Shown here in pieces: positions 62,835 to 64,000 of a stretch of DNA of 64,000 nucleotides (the stretch's first letter is position 1; each line of letters starts with the position of its first letter). Position numbers and translations under genes: made by a program. Below the pieces are notes generated by a model that worked only from the letters and a program-made list of their open reading frames with translations, had not been told where the DNA came from and ran no database searches. Where the stretch lies: assembly GCA_020849275.1 (NCBI GenBank), contig JADLGO010000028.1, positions 17,752 through 81,751 of the forward strand, written 5' to 3'. The stretch comes from Chthonomonadales bacterium (lineage in GTDB: Bacteria; Armatimonadota; Chthonomonadetes; Chthonomonadales; CAJBBX01).

Positions 62835-63575
62835 GTGCCTGTATTCGACATCCATAGCTACCTTGGCGGCAGCCTGATCCCTGGGCTTGCCGCCAACACG
62901 GCCCACGTGACGCAGGCGATGCAGGAGCGCGCCATCGACGGCGCCATGCTGATCTCGGCCCGCGCCCGCGAGGTCGACCCACTGGCGGGCAACCGCATAC
63001 TTAAGGCCATGGTCGAGCAGTCGCCGGCGCTCGTAGGTTGCCTGGTCACCCACACGAACCGGGCCGAGGCGTCGATCACCGTAATGCGGGAGCTGATGAC
63101 CTTTCGCAAGTTCGTCGCCATGCTCCTGGTGGGCCCGACGGCCGACGAGCCGGTGCAGAAGGTGCTGGCGGACGACATCCTGAACGCCTACCGGCGCTTT
63201 GGCAAGCCCCTGTTCCTCTACGCGCCCAACGCGGCGGCGGTGAGCTTCGCGCTCGAGATCGCGCGAGGGTACCCGATGCTGAGGGTCGTGCTCCTGGGCA
63301 TGGGCGGCCGTGACTGGCGCAGCGCCGTGGCGGCGGCCCATGCCGCCACCAACGTGCTGCTGGAAACGTCGGGCGCCATGGATCGCGCCAAGCTGCCCGC
63401 GGCCGCGCAGGCCGTCGGCGCCCATCGGATCGTCTTCGGTTCGGGTACGCCGACGACGGATGCCGGGGCGGCGATGGGGTTGGTGGAGGACTCCCGCCTC
63501 AGCGCGGAGACCCGCGAGCTGATCCTGGGCGTCAACGCGCGGCGGCTTCTGGGGTTGGAAGAGGATGCGGGCTAG
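62835..63575 (+). CDS. Amidohydrolase-2-like protein without metal ligands (copy 2)
   Basis: A 246-residue paralogue of the preceding gene. The first strand reads FDIHSYLGG, keeping one His but not the second, and the end has FGSGTPTTD, again lacking the catalytic Asp, then LGVNARRLLGL. The two may form a heterodimer, as they are 13 bases apart and probably translated together. GGGAGG precedes the GTG start. What they bind is unknown; neighbouring gltX gives no obvious clue. Confidence 0.7.
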   Translation: MPVFDIHSYLGGSLIPGLAANTAHVTQAMQERAIDGAMLISARAREVDPLAGNRILKAMVEQSPALVGCLVTHTNRAEASITVMRELMTFRKFVAMLLVGPTADEPVQKVLADDILNAYRRFGKPLFLYAPNAAAVSFALEIARGYPMLRVVLLGMGGRDWRSAVAAAHAATNVLLETSGAMDRAKLPAAAQAVGAHRIVFGSGTPTTDAGAAMGLVEDSRLSAETRELILGVNARRLLGLEEDAG

Positions 63576-63582
63576 CCCGGCG

Positions 63583-63610
63583 CCAGACACGCGGCCAGAC
63601 ACGCGGCCAG
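63583..63610. repeat. Tandem 12-base repeat upstream of the rRNA promoter
   Basis: CCAGACACGCGG occurs twice head-to-tail (63583-63594, 63595-63606) and continues as CCAG, ending four bases before the -35 box of P1. A binding site for an activator of rRNA transcription is possible. Confidence 0.6.
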
Positions 63611-63614
63611 GGGC

Positions 63615-63644
63615 TTGACAGGCGCCTCGGCGTGCGAGTATATT
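63615..63644 (+). promoter_or_regulatory. rRNA operon promoter P1
   Basis: TTGACA (63615-63620) and TATATT (63639-63644) with an 18-base spacer, about 260 bases before the 16S gene. Confidence 0.7.
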
Positions 63645-63701
63645 GCCGTTCGCGCGCCCTGGTGTGCGCCGCGAAGTGCAAGTTGGTTCGGATCGGGTGG
63701 G

Positions 63702-63730
63702 TTGACAGGGCGCGGAGAGTATGGTAACAT
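63702..63730 (+). promoter_or_regulatory. rRNA operon promoter P2
   Basis: A second TTGACA (63702-63707) and TAACAT (63725-63730) with a 17-base spacer. Tandem strong promoters before rRNA genes are common in bacteria. Confidence 0.75.
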
Positions 63731-63905
63731 ATTCTTTGTGTCCCTCTGGGGAGCGGTCCTCGCATGTGCATCGGCAGGCGAGGGCCATCGGGTCTTTGAA
63801 AACCGGGTAGAGCAGAGTGTGTGTCCTTGTGGCCTGGTATGGACACGGAGCCAGGGGTTGTTCTTCTGTCGGACGAACTGGCGGCTGCTGAGGTCGTCAT
63901 TGATT
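63731..63905 (+). other. rRNA leader region
   Basis: The transcribed leader before 16S rRNA. It contains a nine-pair stem with one wobble (63755-63763 with 63778-63786) and a six-pair stem (63821-63826 with 63841-63846), plus TCTTTGAAAAC (63793-63803), similar to the conserved leader sequence near antitermination boxes in other bacteria. No protein gene. Confidence 0.5.
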
Positions 63906-64000
63906 TCGACGGAGAGTTTGATCCTGGCTCAGGACGAACGCTTGCGGCGTGCCTAAGAAATGCAAGTCGAGCGGGGAGCCTTCGGGCTTCCAGCGGCGAA
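63906..64000 (+). rRNA. rrs: 16S ribosomal RNA, 5' end (truncated by window edge)
   Basis: AGAGTTTGATCCTGGCTCAG at 63913-63932 is the universal 16S start sequence (E. coli position 8), followed by GACGAACGC and GGCGTGCCTAAG. The first base of the mature RNA is set at 63906 by counting back. Only about 95 bases are present, too few to classify the organism here. Confidence 0.97.

Overview
The window looks like a chromosomal segment of a very GC-rich bacterium, most plausibly a member of the Armatimonadota. The main clue is a DUF1559-type prepilin at 16390-17145, whose N-terminus runs [16 protein letters not shown] and then [12 protein letters not shown], a form I associate with that phylum. 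Supporting clues are many large exported carbohydrate-active proteins, paired DUF6785-type membrane proteins and a PEP-CTERM protein. The window ends 95 bases into a 16S rRNA gene (from about 63906), which would settle the taxonomy if it were extended. There are no insertion sequences, phage genes, CRISPR arrays or tRNAs that I can see.

Layout. 1-1014: tail of an unknown gene and a GNAT acetyltransferase. 1043-16048: giant exported glycan-related enzymes (a GH127-like enzyme with a LamG domain, a DUF4832-like TIM barrel, a degraded TPR gene, a 1256-residue TIM-barrel protein with a duplicated module, a 1317-residue multidomain protein) and a DUF6785 membrane protein. 16134-17145: prepilin and a small membrane protein. 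17191-27760: a LacI regulator facing a sugar ABC importer operon (binding protein, two permeases) that runs with overlapping or tightly spaced genes into a GH20/GH67-like exported enzyme, a PmoA-like protein and a Tat-exported Gfo/Idh/MocA oxidoreductase. Two LacI-type operators lie in the divergent promoter. 27808-33347 (minus): aldo/keto reductase, S9 peptidase, M60-like metallopeptidase, GH172.

33511-35323 (plus): PEP-CTERM protein behind a near-consensus sigma-54 promoter, then another Gfo/Idh/MocA protein. 35384-47844 (minus): phosphofructokinase, second DUF6785 protein, a small exported protein, a fused dehydrogenase/oxidoreductase, an unknown Tat-exported protein, a hexapeptide acyltransferase, a TIM-barrel sugar isomerase, a glycosidase-like/FGE-like fusion and a PhyH dioxygenase. 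48067-56475: alpha-glucan phosphorylase, a PL8 polysaccharide lyase, a cysteine-rich protein and a large GH172. 56554-64000: a housekeeping block with a SprA-like metalloprotease, rimO, an unknown winged-helix-like protein, gltX, two amidohydrolase homologues that have lost their metal ligands, tandem rRNA promoters and 16S rRNA.

Taken together, the genes describe a bacterium that breaks down complex glycans outside the cell (arabinofuranosides, fructosides or arabinosides, uronic-acid polymers, perhaps glycoproteins), imports oligosaccharides under LacI control, oxidises or epimerises the sugars with Gfo/Idh/MocA and isomerase enzymes, and stores or mobilises glucan (GT35) on the way to glycolysis (PFK). 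All functions are inferred from recognised motifs and architecture; no database search was run.
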